DNA from: Bacteroidota bacterium | GTDB taxonomy: Bacteria > Bacteroidota > Bacteroidia > Bacteroidales > JAIFNL01 | Assembly (NCBI GenBank): GCA_020047755.1 | Contig: JAIFNL010000280.1 | Location: forward strand, 1-36,417 | Direction: 5' to 3' | DNA length: 36,417 nucleotides | Part shown: piece after piece, positions 15,724 through 24,090 of the stretch | How the letters are laid out: every line of letters begins with the position of its first letter | Numbering within the stretch: position 1 is the stretch's first letter | Notes under the pieces: model-generated | The model's input: only the letters and a program-made list of their open reading frames with translations | Told to the model about the DNA's origin: nothing | The model's database searches: none | Made by a program: the position numbers and the translations under genes

Positions 15724-17169
15724 TTATCTCAAAAGCTGAATAATTTTAGAACTAGCACCACATTGTAGAGCATAATCAGCAAGTGTTTTTTCTTGATATT
15801 TTATCTGACTATTTGCGCCATTTTCTAAAAGTAACCGAGTCATAGCCAAATCATTAGCTTCAATGGCATACACCAAACAAGTTTTATTTTGGTTGTCAAT
15901 TTTATTCACATCAGCTTTGTTTTCTATCAAAACTTCAGCAGCTATGTATTTTTCGGTTTTTACCGCAAAAATTATTGGAGTTTCGCTGTCAATAACTTGA
16001 TTTACATTTGCCCCTTTGCGAATCAAAAAAGTAATTATAAAATCATTATTCATTGTAATAGCTTCTTTTAGAGGAGTATCCCCTTTCCAATCGCTGCTAT
16101 TCACACGTAAGCCCAATTCTATAAAGTAGGCTATTTTGGTGGTATCTTGCACTCTTATTGAAGCAATTATCGGCGATGCGTAAAATTGCATTGCGCAGTC
16201 AGTATTATAATTACCTCCTTTTTGAACTACTTTTTTTACTTGTGCCAATGTTCCGTACTCAATAGCACCGTATAGCAAATTGCAGGTAAAAGGAAATGCT
16301 CCTTTGATATTTGGGTCTAAACCATTATCTAACAATAAATTAAAGACATCATCATTTTTAAACAAAATGTCGAACTTTAACTCAGCACTTGATAAATCGG
16401 GTTTTAGGGTTAGAAGTTTTTTTAAGTCTTCTGGTTTTTCAAGGGCATAATTTATATCAATTCGTTTAGGATTAGCTCCTAATTTAACTAATTTTATAAT
16501 TAAATCGGTATTTTCAGAAAAAGCCAAATTTGCATTTTTCAAATTAACTTGCTTTTCTAAAAGCAAATCAATCATATCTAAATCATTGTTTTTCAATGCT
16601 AAATCTATTGGGAAAATTTCATCTCTGCTAGGAACGTTGCAAGAAAAACCTAAATCGAAAAAAAGCTGTACCAATTTTATATTTTCATCTTTCACTGCCA
16701 CATGAAAAGCAGTAGTGTAGCTAACTCCAGAGTTATATTTTCGCTTAATAAAGTTCTTAACTATAGGAATATAGCTTACATATCTACGTGAAATCCAGGT
16801 TTCTTCAATATTTTTATTTGGATTTGCACCTTTTTCAATAAGAATTTTAACATTTTCGGTAAATTTTTTCTCCGAAAATTTATCTTTTTCGCGAATCAAT
16901 CTAATAAGTTCAATATCAACAGAATCTTTCGAAATTGCCAAATTTGCATAATCAGTTGTATCTAAAAAAGCATCGGAAAGAGAATCGTCAAATCTAGCGG
17001 AATTATTGGTCGAAGTATTTAATACACAAGAATTTAATATCAAAATAGCGGCAACAAAAAAATGAATATAAGGAAAGTGAAAATTTAACGCTTTCAAGTA
17101 ATCGAAAAAAAATTGCTTTAAAACAAAAAAATATTTTTCGCTATTATTTCCTTCAGTATCTCTTCTCAT
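15724..17169 (-). CDS. Ankyrin-repeat protein, probable lipoprotein
   Basis: 481 residues. Residues 34-47 are hydrophobic and end in LNSC (C48), a plausible lipobox, preceded by an unusually long 30-residue amphipathic leader. An internal non-ATG start nearer the signal would look more typical. From about residue 60 to the end come degenerate then canonical ankyrin repeats, including DTPLKEAITMNNDFIITFLIRKGANVN-like units ending at KTLADYAL near the C-terminus; the exact count is uncertain, roughly ten. The ATG overlaps the stop of yggS by four bases (ATGA), so translation is likely coupled, and this supports the long N-terminus. The binding partner is unknown; surface or periplasmic location is inferred from the lipobox. 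Confidence 0.75.
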   Translation of the reverse strand: MRRDTEGNNSEKYFFVLKQFFFDYLKALNFHFPYIHFFVAAILILNSCVLNTSTNNSARFDDSLSDAFLDTTDYANLAISKDSVDIELIRLIREKDKFSEKKFTENVKILIEKGANPNKNIEETWISRRYVSYIPIVKNFIKRKYNSGVSYTTAFHVAVKDENIKLVQLFFDLGFSCNVPSRDEIFPIDLALKNNDLDMIDLLLEKQVNLKNANLAFSENTDLIIKLVKLGANPKRIDINYALEKPEDLKKLLTLKPDLSSAELKFDILFKNDDVFNLLLDNGLDPNIKGAFPFTCNLLYGAIEYGTLAQVKKVVQKGGNYNTDCAMQFYASPIIASIRVQDTTKIAYFIELGLRVNSSDWKGDTPLKEAITMNNDFIITFLIRKGANVNQVIDSETPIIFAVKTEKYIAAEVLIENKADVNKIDNQNKTCLVYAIEANDLAMTRLLLENGANSQIKYQEKTLADYALQCGASSKIIQLLR

Positions 17170-17858
17170 ATTTTTTTATAATTGCGTTCTCCAAAAATAG
17201 TGCTCCCAATTCTAACCATTGTACTACCTTGATTTATAGCAATTTCATAATCGCCAGACATACCCATCGAGAGTTCTTTGAAATTATCATCGTCGTTAAA
17301 AAACTCTGATTTTAATTTATCAAAGCAGTTTTTAAGATAGGCAAATTCAGAATTAATTTGTTCATTATCATAAGTATAAGTAGCCATTCCCATCAAACCT
17401 GCAATTTGAACTCCCGCATTTTGGTCTGTTTGCAATTCTTTATAAAACTCGGAAGATAAAATAGTTCTTAATTCCTCAAAATCAAGACCAAACTTGGTAT
17501 CTTCATCGGCTATATATAATTGAAGCAAGCAAGAAATTTTCCGATTTATTTTTTTTGCCTCTTTATTTATAGTTTCCAACAGTTTCAAACTATCAACTGC
17601 ATGAATCAAATCAACAAACGGCACAAGGTACTTTACTTTATTCGTTTGCAAATGACCAATAAAATGCCAGCTAATATCTTTCGGCAATTCATCATATTTT
17701 TTTATAAGTTCTTGTATTTTATTTTCTCCAAAAACACGCTGCCCAGCTCGATAAGCCTCTAACAAATCTTCGTTAGGCTTTGTCTTTGAAACAGCTACTA
17801 ACAGCACATTTTGGGGTAACTTACCCTTAAATTCTAAAATATTTTCTGCTATCGACAT
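17166..17858 (-). CDS. YggS-family pyridoxal phosphate homeostasis protein
   Basis: A 230-residue single-domain alanine-racemase-fold PLP-binding protein. The PLP lysine is K25 in LVAVSKTKP. FGENKIQEL, WHFIGHLQTNKVKYL and the C-terminal SMGMSGDYEIAI, then GSTMVRIGSTIFGER, are the family signatures. YggS/PROSC proteins have no known enzymatic reaction; they buffer PLP and affect amino-acid and keto-acid pools. It is 59 bases after batE and overlaps the ankyrin gene by four bases, so it probably rides on the bat transcript. No functional link to Bat is evident. Confidence 0.92.
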   Translation of the reverse strand: MSIAENILEFKGKLPQNVLLVAVSKTKPNEDLLEAYRAGQRVFGENKIQELIKKYDELPKDISWHFIGHLQTNKVKYLVPFVDLIHAVDSLKLLETINKEAKKINRKISCLLQLYIADEDTKFGLDFEELRTILSSEFYKELQTDQNAGVQIAGLMGMATYTYDNEQINSEFAYLKNCFDKLKSEFFNDDDNFKELSMGMSGDYEIAINQGSTMVRIGSTIFGERNYKKI

Positions 17859-17917
17859 GTAAAATAATTTTAAATCAAATTAAGGCACAAAAAATAAAAT
17901 ATTCAATTACTCCCAAA

Positions 17918-18676
17918 TTAAATTTCCAAAATGCTTTCTTTTTTTAGCCAAGCTTGCTTTCCATCAGCAACTTTTACCTGAGTCCATTCGCCAATATTTT
18001 CAAGCATTTGCACTTTAGTACCTTCATGCAAAGGGAAAATATTTGTCCCGCTTTCAGATGGTGAGCTTTTGAGGGTAACAGTAGTTTCGTAAATAATGGC
18101 GTATTTTGTTTCCACCTGATAATAATGTTGCTTGCGTGCAAAAACAAAAGATAAAATTGCCATCAAAAGCAAGAAAAAAGCAAAGAAAAATGAAAATTTA
18201 CGAAAAGAAAGTAATTTAGAAAAGAAATAAATACCCAAAAAAAGCAAGCAAAGCAAAAATAAAAATACGCTCAAATATGCCCAAGTGTCGAAACTAAACA
18301 TCAAAATAATAGCTTTGAACCAAGTAGTTAGAAAAAATTCTGGCACAATTTCTATTTTATCTATTATTAGCTTATTTGCCATATCTAAGTTATAGCGCGC
18401 ATCATCAAAACTAGGTTTCAATTTCAAAGCACGCTCATAATTTACTATCGCTAAAGCAATCTTATTTGCTTTATAATAAGCATTTCCCAAGTTATAATAC
18501 AGTTCTGGCGATTCATAACCAAGCTTCACAATCGAATTATAAGTTTTGGCTGAAGCTTCAAAATTTTTAGCCAAATAAAGCTTATTTGCCTTCTTTATTG
18601 AATCTTGCAATGCTTCACTGGCATTAATTTGAAAAACCGAAAGTAATACGAAAAATAATAAAACTATCTTTTTCAT
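17918..18676 (-). CDS. batE: BatE: TPR and SH3-like protein of the Bat system
   Basis: A 252-residue membrane protein. A signal peptide (about 1-19, cleavage after NAS) is followed by TPR units (about 25-105, with ESPELYYNLGNAYYKANK and the next helix pair). Two hydrophobic segments lie at about 118-150 and 160-182, and a C-terminal SH3-like domain at about 190-250 (TVTLKSSPSESGTNIFPLHEGTKV, then WTQVKVADGKQAWL). This order is characteristic of BatE. Bat proteins are linked to aerotolerance and envelope stress in Bacteroides and to late steps of stress resistance in Leptospira. It is separated from batD by an exonuclease gene. Confidence 0.85.
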   Translation of the reverse strand: MKKIVLLFFVLLSVFQINASEALQDSIKKANKLYLAKNFEASAKTYNSIVKLGYESPELYYNLGNAYYKANKIALAIVNYERALKLKPSFDDARYNLDMANKLIIDKIEIVPEFFLTTWFKAIILMFSFDTWAYLSVFLFLLCLLFLGIYFFSKLLSFRKFSFFFAFFLLLMAILSFVFARKQHYYQVETKYAIIYETTVTLKSSPSESGTNIFPLHEGTKVQMLENIGEWTQVKVADGKQAWLKKESILEI

Positions 18677-18773
18677 GTGTATTCTTTAAATTATATATTT
18701 TGTTATTAGTTTGTCTGTCTATAAAAATCTATTTATCAATAAATTAAAATCAAATATCACATTTTTGTTATAG

Positions 18774-19247
18774 TTATTCGCGATTTAATTTTAAAAATAA
18801 TTGAGCACAAGCCATAGAATCAGCCAACGCATTATGGTGATTATCAAGCTTTACACCATATTGCTTACAAGCCAAATTCAATTTTAAACCTGTACGCTTG
18901 TATGTGCATTCCGATTTAAAATCAGGAATATCTAAATTGTAGAAATCCAGCGTTTTGCGCAAGCAATCCATGTCAAAAGCCGCGTTATGCGCTACCAACA
19001 ATTTATCGCCAATAAATGCGCTTATTTCACCCCAAAGTTGATAAAAAAATGGCGACTTTACCGTATCAAATGGCTCAATTCCATGTATTTGAGTATTCCT
19101 ATAAAAATACTCATTTCCAGGAGGTTGCACCAATTTATCGTAAGTTCCTGTAATTAGACCATTCTCCACTTTTACCATTCCTATTTGGCAAATACTCCAC
19201 CGCTTGCCTTGCGCTGTTTCTACATCAATTGCTACAAAATCAACCAT
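18774..19247 (-). CDS. DEDDh 3'-5' exonuclease (DnaQ/RNase T fold)
   Basis: A compact 157-residue exonuclease domain with all the DEDDh elements: D8 and E10 in FVAIDVET, HNAAFDMD with D92, and HHNALADSMA with H138 and D143. It consists only of the catalytic domain, without BRCT or polymerase-subunit motifs, so it could act in repair proofreading, oligoribonucleotide or RNA trimming. It sits 31 bases after batD and 97 before batE on the same strand. The insertion of a nuclease inside the bat operon may simply reflect cotranscription. Exact substrate unknown. Confidence 0.88.
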   Translation of the reverse strand: MVDFVAIDVETAQGKRWSICQIGMVKVENGLITGTYDKLVQPPGNEYFYRNTQIHGIEPFDTVKSPFFYQLWGEISAFIGDKLLVAHNAAFDMDCLRKTLDFYNLDIPDFKSECTYKRTGLKLNLACKQYGVKLDNHHNALADSMACAQLFLKLNRE

Positions 19248-19278
19248 TTCCCTACGTTATAATCAAAAAAAATAATAT

Positions 19279-21078
19279 CTACATGCGTTGCTCCATTGCC
19301 AAAATTACCTCACTTGCATCTTTATAAACTTGCTGCATATCGGCTTGTCCAGCAGGTGAGTATTTTGCAAATTCGCACTCATCAAGAACTTTAATAAATT
19401 TTACCAATAAACTTTCCTCTATACTTTTATTTTTAAATGTTTCCAAGATATTATCTCTCGAAAGTTGAGCTTGCGGAATATTAAGCTTATTGCTCACATA
19501 ACCCCACATTGCCAATAAAATTTCATCATAAAATGCCTCTTTTTTATTTTCTTTCAAAAATTGATTTGCCAATTTTAGTCTTTTTTGCGACACTTTATTC
19601 GCCCTCCGATTTTTCAAACTCACAACATCTGAATTTCGCTGAATTTGCTTGCGACGAAGCACAAAAATCACCAAAAATAAACCAAGTAAAATAACATACG
19701 ACAAATAAAACTTGAGTGTTCCATAAAAAGCACTTCCAGCTTTTGCTATATCAAACCTACTCTCTTTTATATGGCGAATATCATTACCCATCATTTGAAT
19801 ATCTTTTTTGGTAAAACTAATTGCCTCTTGAGTTCCAGAACCATCATCGTCAGATTTTTGAATAGTAAAATTAAAATCGCCCGAATTTTTTGTTACATAA
19901 ATTCCCTTTTGAGGGTCAAAATACGAAAATTCAATTGCTGGAACAGTAAATTTACCAGCAGTACGTGGAATAACAAGATATTCAATGGTAGTAGTGCCTT
20001 TTGCGCCATCGGCAGTATTTTTAATATCACTCTGAATTTGAGGGTCATAAAGTTCAAAATCTGGAGGAAAGTTAACTTTCAAAGGGTCAATTAATTTCAA
20101 ATTTCCATTACCCGAAATTGTAATTGTAAGTTTTGCAGCATCATTGGCTTTAAGCTCTGTTTTGTCAAATTTTGCCGAAAATTCAAAACTTCCAACTGCA
20201 CCATTGAAGCTTTCAGGCTTGCCTGCCGGAAGCGGCTTTACAGTTACTTTTTTTACGGCACTTTTTATTTTAACAATCACATCATCATAAGTAGGTCCCC
20301 AAAACGAACGGCGATCAACCACTTTTCTCACAATTGCCTCTAACTGAATAGGGTCAATCGAAATGCTTCCCGATTGTTGTGGAAAAAGAAGCGATTTGTG
20401 CAAAACACCCATATCATATACTTTTCCATTATAATTGGTGCGTTGCAACTGAATATTATTAGCTGTTGGAATTTCCTGCGACCAAAAACCTTGATAAGAA
20501 GGCAGTTTTATATCATTAAACCCACGAAGTGTTTCGCGCGTATAAATTTGAGCCGATGCAACTAAGTGTTCTCCTTGATAAACAGAGTTTTTGCTTAAAT
20601 TCAAAACCACAAACACATCACCAGTTTCTGTACCCGAAGTTGTATTAGAATTTGTATTATTCCCTGTATTAGAAGTACTTCCAGAAGTAGAATTTCCTGA
20701 CGAACCACTAACTACTTCAATAGTAATAGGACTTGTCTGATATGATTTGCCTCCAACGGTAACTTGTGCTGCGCCAATAGTAAATTTTCCGGTTTTTTTT
20801 GGCATCATAAAAAACACATACGAAAATTCAAAACTCTGCTGAGTTTTCCCATTTATCATCTGAAAACTACTTGATTGCGAAGTACTTGGACCCGAAAAAT
20901 TAAAAGCACCCAAATCAGGAGCCTTAAAACCCGAAGGCTGAGCATTTACAGTAAAAGTAAGTCGAAATTGTTCATTCAACTCTACCACTTCATTAGCCCT
21001 AGCAGTGAATTTCACATCTTGCGCAAAAGCCCACAAGCTTAGCGTAAAAAGCAAGATAAATGAAATAATTTTTTTCAT
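19279..21078 (-). CDS. batD: BatD: oxygen-tolerance family membrane-anchored protein
   Basis: 599 residues with a signal peptide (1-19, cleavage near WAFA-Q). Repeated beta-rich domains follow, bearing the BatD pattern: ANEVVELNEQFRLTFTVNA, then a FVFFMMPKKTGKFTIGAA-like segment and EYLVIPRTAGKFTVPAIEFSYFDP. A Ser/Thr/Asn/Gly-rich linker lies at about 130-150. A single membrane helix at about 450-470 (YVILLGLFLVIFVL) leads to a cytoplasmic helical tail of about 130 residues. BatD is thought to be the large envelope-spanning partner of the VWA proteins BatA and BatB. It is 107 bases after batC. Confidence 0.9.
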   Translation of the reverse strand: MKKIISFILLFTLSLWAFAQDVKFTARANEVVELNEQFRLTFTVNAQPSGFKAPDLGAFNFSGPSTSQSSSFQMINGKTQQSFEFSYVFFMMPKKTGKFTIGAAQVTVGGKSYQTSPITIEVVSGSSGNSTSGSTSNTGNNTNSNTTSGTETGDVFVVLNLSKNSVYQGEHLVASAQIYTRETLRGFNDIKLPSYQGFWSQEIPTANNIQLQRTNYNGKVYDMGVLHKSLLFPQQSGSISIDPIQLEAIVRKVVDRRSFWGPTYDDVIVKIKSAVKKVTVKPLPAGKPESFNGAVGSFEFSAKFDKTELKANDAAKLTITISGNGNLKLIDPLKVNFPPDFELYDPQIQSDIKNTADGAKGTTTIEYLVIPRTAGKFTVPAIEFSYFDPQKGIYVTKNSGDFNFTIQKSDDDGSGTQEAISFTKKDIQMMGNDIRHIKESRFDIAKAGSAFYGTLKFYLSYVILLGLFLVIFVLRRKQIQRNSDVVSLKNRRANKVSQKRLKLANQFLKENKKEAFYDEILLAMWGYVSNKLNIPQAQLSRDNILETFKNKSIEESLLVKFIKVLDECEFAKYSPAGQADMQQVYKDASEVILAMEQRM

Positions 21079-21185
21079 AAATAAATTATTTTATAAACCA
21101 ATATTGTTTTTATTGTAAAAATTTTAAAAGCTAGAAATAAAAAAACAGATATAATTGCAAACAGAAAATGACTGTTAATTAAAAA

Positions 21186-22172
21186 TTACCAATCTTTTTC
21201 GTTTTTAACTTTCGCTTTTTTTGCATTTTGTTCTTTTAATTTTTTCTGCAAATCTTTTTCATCATTTTCCAAAGCCTCTAAAATCCGTTTAGCGTCTTCT
21301 TTTGAAATACGTTGAACAGTTGGTTTTTCTTTATTATCGGGAATACCATCGTTGTCTGAATCGGTATCTCTATAATCAGGAACGCCATCTTTGTCAGTAT
21401 CTTTGGGATTTTTAGGATTTTCACCTGCCTCTTGATTATCTGGAACATCATCGTTATCAGCATCTTGATCTTGATAATCGGGTTTTCCATCTTTATCAGT
21501 ATCACGAGGTTTGCTCGGATTGTTTCCTTTTTCGGTTTTATCCGGAATACCATCACCATCTTGGTCATCTTCCTTATTATTTCCCTCGTTTTTTTTATCT
21601 TTGTTGTCCTTATTATCCTTGTTTTTATCGTCTTTTTTCTCTTTGTCCTTATCCTTATCGTCCTTATTTTCGTTATTTTCATCACCATCTTCGTTCTTTT
21701 TCTGCTGATTTTGCTGTTGTTGCTCAACTAATTTTTTTTGAGCATACGCCAAATTGTAACGAGTTTTCTCGTCGTTCGGGTTTCTACGCAAAGCTTCTTT
21801 ATAAGCCTTAATGCTCTCAGCATATTGCTTTTGCATGAGTAAAGAATTGCCCTTATTATGAAAAACTTTAGCCAAATCAGTTTTAGAAAGTTTCTCATTT
21901 TCTGTATATTTTCCAAATTCAGAAGCTATTTGAGTAAAAATAGAATCAGCCTGAGCATATTTTTTTTGTTTGTAAAGAGAATTTCCCAAATTATATTTTG
22001 CTTCAAAAGAATTTTCATTGGCATTTAAAGCTTTAATATAATTTGTTTCGGCTTTCACAAATTCTTTCTTGTTGTAAAAATCATTGCCTTCTCTAATTAC
22101 TTTGCGTTCGCTTTGAGCGAATAAATTGGAAATAAACAAAGTGAATAATACGAACAATACTACGTTTTTCAT
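21186..22172 (-). CDS. batC: BatC: TPR protein carrying thrombospondin type-3 repeats
   Basis: 328 residues. Signal peptide 1-19 (cleavage near LFA-Q), TPR units about 24-145 (NDFYNKKEFVKAETNYIKALN, NKGNSLLMQKQYAESIKAY), a Gln run at 151-157, and a Lys/Asp/Asn/Glu low-complexity stretch at 158-200. Residues 203-281 are Ca-binding thrombospondin type-3 repeats: DQDGDGIPD, DTDKDGKPD, DADNDDVPD, DTDKDGVPD and DSDNDGIPD. The usual BatC C-terminal helix (SKEDAKRILEALENDEKDLQ, 290-309) follows, so the repeats are an insertion in the linker of an otherwise ordinary BatC. The assignment rests on the TPR, the C-terminal motif and the position before batD. Confidence 0.88.
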   Translation of the reverse strand: MKNVVLFVLFTLFISNLFAQSERKVIREGNDFYNKKEFVKAETNYIKALNANENSFEAKYNLGNSLYKQKKYAQADSIFTQIASEFGKYTENEKLSKTDLAKVFHNKGNSLLMQKQYAESIKAYKEALRRNPNDEKTRYNLAYAQKKLVEQQQQNQQKKNEDGDENNENKDDKDKDKEKKDDKNKDNKDNKDKKNEGNNKEDDQDGDGIPDKTEKGNNPSKPRDTDKDGKPDYQDQDADNDDVPDNQEAGENPKNPKDTDKDGVPDYRDTDSDNDGIPDNKEKPTVQRISKEDAKRILEALENDEKDLQKKLKEQNAKKAKVKNEKDW

Positions 22173-22339
22173 TTTGAAGAATATATATTTTAAAAATTTG
22201 ATTATTAATTATTTAAAACAAAAATACAAAAAAAATCACTAAAAAATAAACACAAAAATAGTATAAAATGAATTATTTAAGTTAAACAATTCATATAATA
22301 ATAGAAAATTATAAAACGTAATTGCAAAAAATAAATCAA

Positions 22340-22891
22340 TTATTTTCTAACAATTGTAACTAACCGTTTCTTGTAATACTCACTTTCACTGAGCTTTGTA
22401 ATAATTATTCCTCCATCAGTACTTCGTGTGGAAGCATGAATAAACTCAATGTCGTTGTTGGCAATAGAAGAAACAATAGCCACATGCCCTATGGGTCGTT
22501 TTGCAGGATTTCCGCCTGCAAAAACCAGAATATCACCTACTTCACATTCTTCTTTTTTCACTTTTGTTTCAATGGAAACAAACTCGCGCGAAGAACGTGG
22601 AAGTTTTACACCAAAATTGAGAAAAACAAAATTAACAAAACCAGAACAATCAAAGCCTGTAGTTGGCGACATGCCTCCGTATCTATAACGTGTACCAAGA
22701 TACTTTTTGGCAAAAGTTATAATACTGTCGTTTCTACTTTTCAAATTGTTTCCAACGTACACCTCTTTCACATCAAAAGTTGGTGTTTGAGCTACTTTAG
22801 CGTCAAGTTCAACATTACTCAATTGCGAAAAACCCAAATTAGAAAGTACCACAATAAAGAAAATGCTTAGGTAAAATTTCGTGCTATTCAT
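22340..22891 (-). CDS. Exported NlpC/P60 (C40) peptidoglycan hydrolase
   Basis: A 183-residue secreted cysteine peptidase. Signal peptide about 1-22 (VVLSNLGFSQ). NlpC/P60 domain about 54-180 with catalytic C82 in GFDCSGFV, H136 in PIGHVAIV and H152 in EFIHAST. Such enzymes cleave D-Glu-mDAP or related bonds in peptidoglycan stems. It has no SH3 or LysM targeting domain, so localisation must come from partners. It sits between batB and batC on the same strand (128 and 167 bases from them), an unusual neighbour that suggests the operon has a cell-wall side. Confidence 0.92.
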   Translation of the reverse strand: MNSTKFYLSIFFIVVLSNLGFSQLSNVELDAKVAQTPTFDVKEVYVGNNLKSRNDSIITFAKKYLGTRYRYGGMSPTTGFDCSGFVNFVFLNFGVKLPRSSREFVSIETKVKKEECEVGDILVFAGGNPAKRPIGHVAIVSSIANNDIEFIHASTRSTDGGIIITKLSESEYYKKRLVTIVRK

Positions 22892-23019
22892 TTTAAAATT
22901 TAGTTAAATTTTTCATACCTGGAAATTAAAAGAATTTACTAAAATGATAATAAAAATTATCAAGTAAAAAAACTAACCTCCAATTTATAGAATTTATTAA
23001 GTTTAAGAATTTTGCAAAT

Positions 23020-24048
23020 CTAATCAAACAAATTGATATTTTTTGTTAATTTATTTTTTCTTTCCAAAATAAAGAAATCAAAAACTAAAATAAACAAAAC
23101 AATTGCCAATAAATATTGAAATCTATCCTCATAATCATCGAAAATACTTGATTCCAACTCCATTTTATCCAAAGCATCAATTTCGTCAAAAATAAGGTCA
23201 AGTCCTGCATTGGAATTATTTGCTCGCACATAAACGCCATCACTTTCTAATGCTATTTGCTTCAAAATCTGCTCATTAAGCTTCGACATAACGATGCTTC
23301 CATTCATATCTTTTTTAAACTCATTCGAGCCTTCTTCCATAGGAATAGGCATAGGTTTTGTGCCTCCCATTCCTATTGTGTAAACTCTAATGGCTTGTTC
23401 CTTAGCTAGTTTAGCTGCTTCAATTGCTTTTTGCTCATGATCTTCACCATCGGTAATTATGATAATCGCTTTTGTTTTGCCTTCCTCGGCTGTAAAAGAC
23501 TTGGCAGCAAGCTCTATTGCAGAAGCGATATTGGTTCCTTGTTTTGGTACTACATTGGTAGTTATGGTTTTAAGAAACATTTTTGTAGCTCGGTAATCGG
23601 TTGTAATAGGAACCTGAACATAAGCATCGCCAGCAAAAACGATTAAACCAATTTTATCGTTCCTAAGTTTGTCCACAAGTTTTGAAATAGCTCTTTTTGA
23701 GGCAGATAGCCGATTAGGCGTAATGTCTTCCGAAAGCATGCTATTTGAAACGTCGAGGGCAATCATTATTTCAACTCCTTGTCTTTTAACCTCTCTAAGT
23801 TTTGAGCCAAATTGAGGCTGCGACAAAGCCAAAATAAGGAAAAAAAGAGCCAACATGATAAAAGCAAATTTAAAAATAGGCCGTGTTTTAGACAAATTGG
23901 GCATAAGTCGAATAATTACATTCCAATCACCAAATTTTTGTAATGCCTGCTTTTTTCTTTTTTCAGCATACCAAAACAATAAAACTAAAACCGGAATTAA
24001 TACCCAAAAATAAAGCATTTCGGGATTTTGAAATCTAAAAATATTCAT
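23020..24048 (-). CDS. batB: BatB: membrane-anchored VWA-domain protein
   Basis: 342 residues. An N-terminal membrane region has helices at about 10-28 and 60-78. The von Willebrand A domain covers about 88-300 with the complete MIDAS D99-x-S101-x-S103 in ALDVSNSML, then the Thr-containing NDKIGLIVFAGDA and AIIIITDGEDHE segments. A C-terminal helix (about 312-330) follows, with a short cytoplasmic tail. It pairs with BatA, which is 42 bases upstream; the two arose by duplication and probably form the core envelope complex assembled by the MoxR ATPase. Confidence 0.9.
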   Translation of the reverse strand: MNIFRFQNPEMLYFWVLIPVLVLLFWYAEKRKKQALQKFGDWNVIIRLMPNLSKTRPIFKFAFIMLALFFLILALSQPQFGSKLREVKRQGVEIMIALDVSNSMLSEDITPNRLSASKRAISKLVDKLRNDKIGLIVFAGDAYVQVPITTDYRATKMFLKTITTNVVPKQGTNIASAIELAAKSFTAEEGKTKAIIIITDGEDHEQKAIEAAKLAKEQAIRVYTIGMGGTKPMPIPMEEGSNEFKKDMNGSIVMSKLNEQILKQIALESDGVYVRANNSNAGLDLIFDEIDALDKMELESSIFDDYEDRFQYLLAIVLFILVFDFFILERKNKLTKNINLFD

Positions 24049-24090
24049 TTTACTTGTTTTATTTTTTTTGAAAAATCAAATCCTAAAAAA

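Noticed and set aside
21432-21731. Long plus-strand frames, all Ile/Val/Phe, opposite batC
   Set aside because: They are antisense images of the Asp/Lys-rich linker and TSP3 repeats of batC; hydrophobic codons are the complement of GAT/AAA repeats.
22219-22260. Two TATTTTTG boxes on the minus strand before batC as an internal promoter
   Set aside because: Both fit TAnnTTTG but their nearest TTG/TTTG partners are 26 bases away, beyond the usual spacing.
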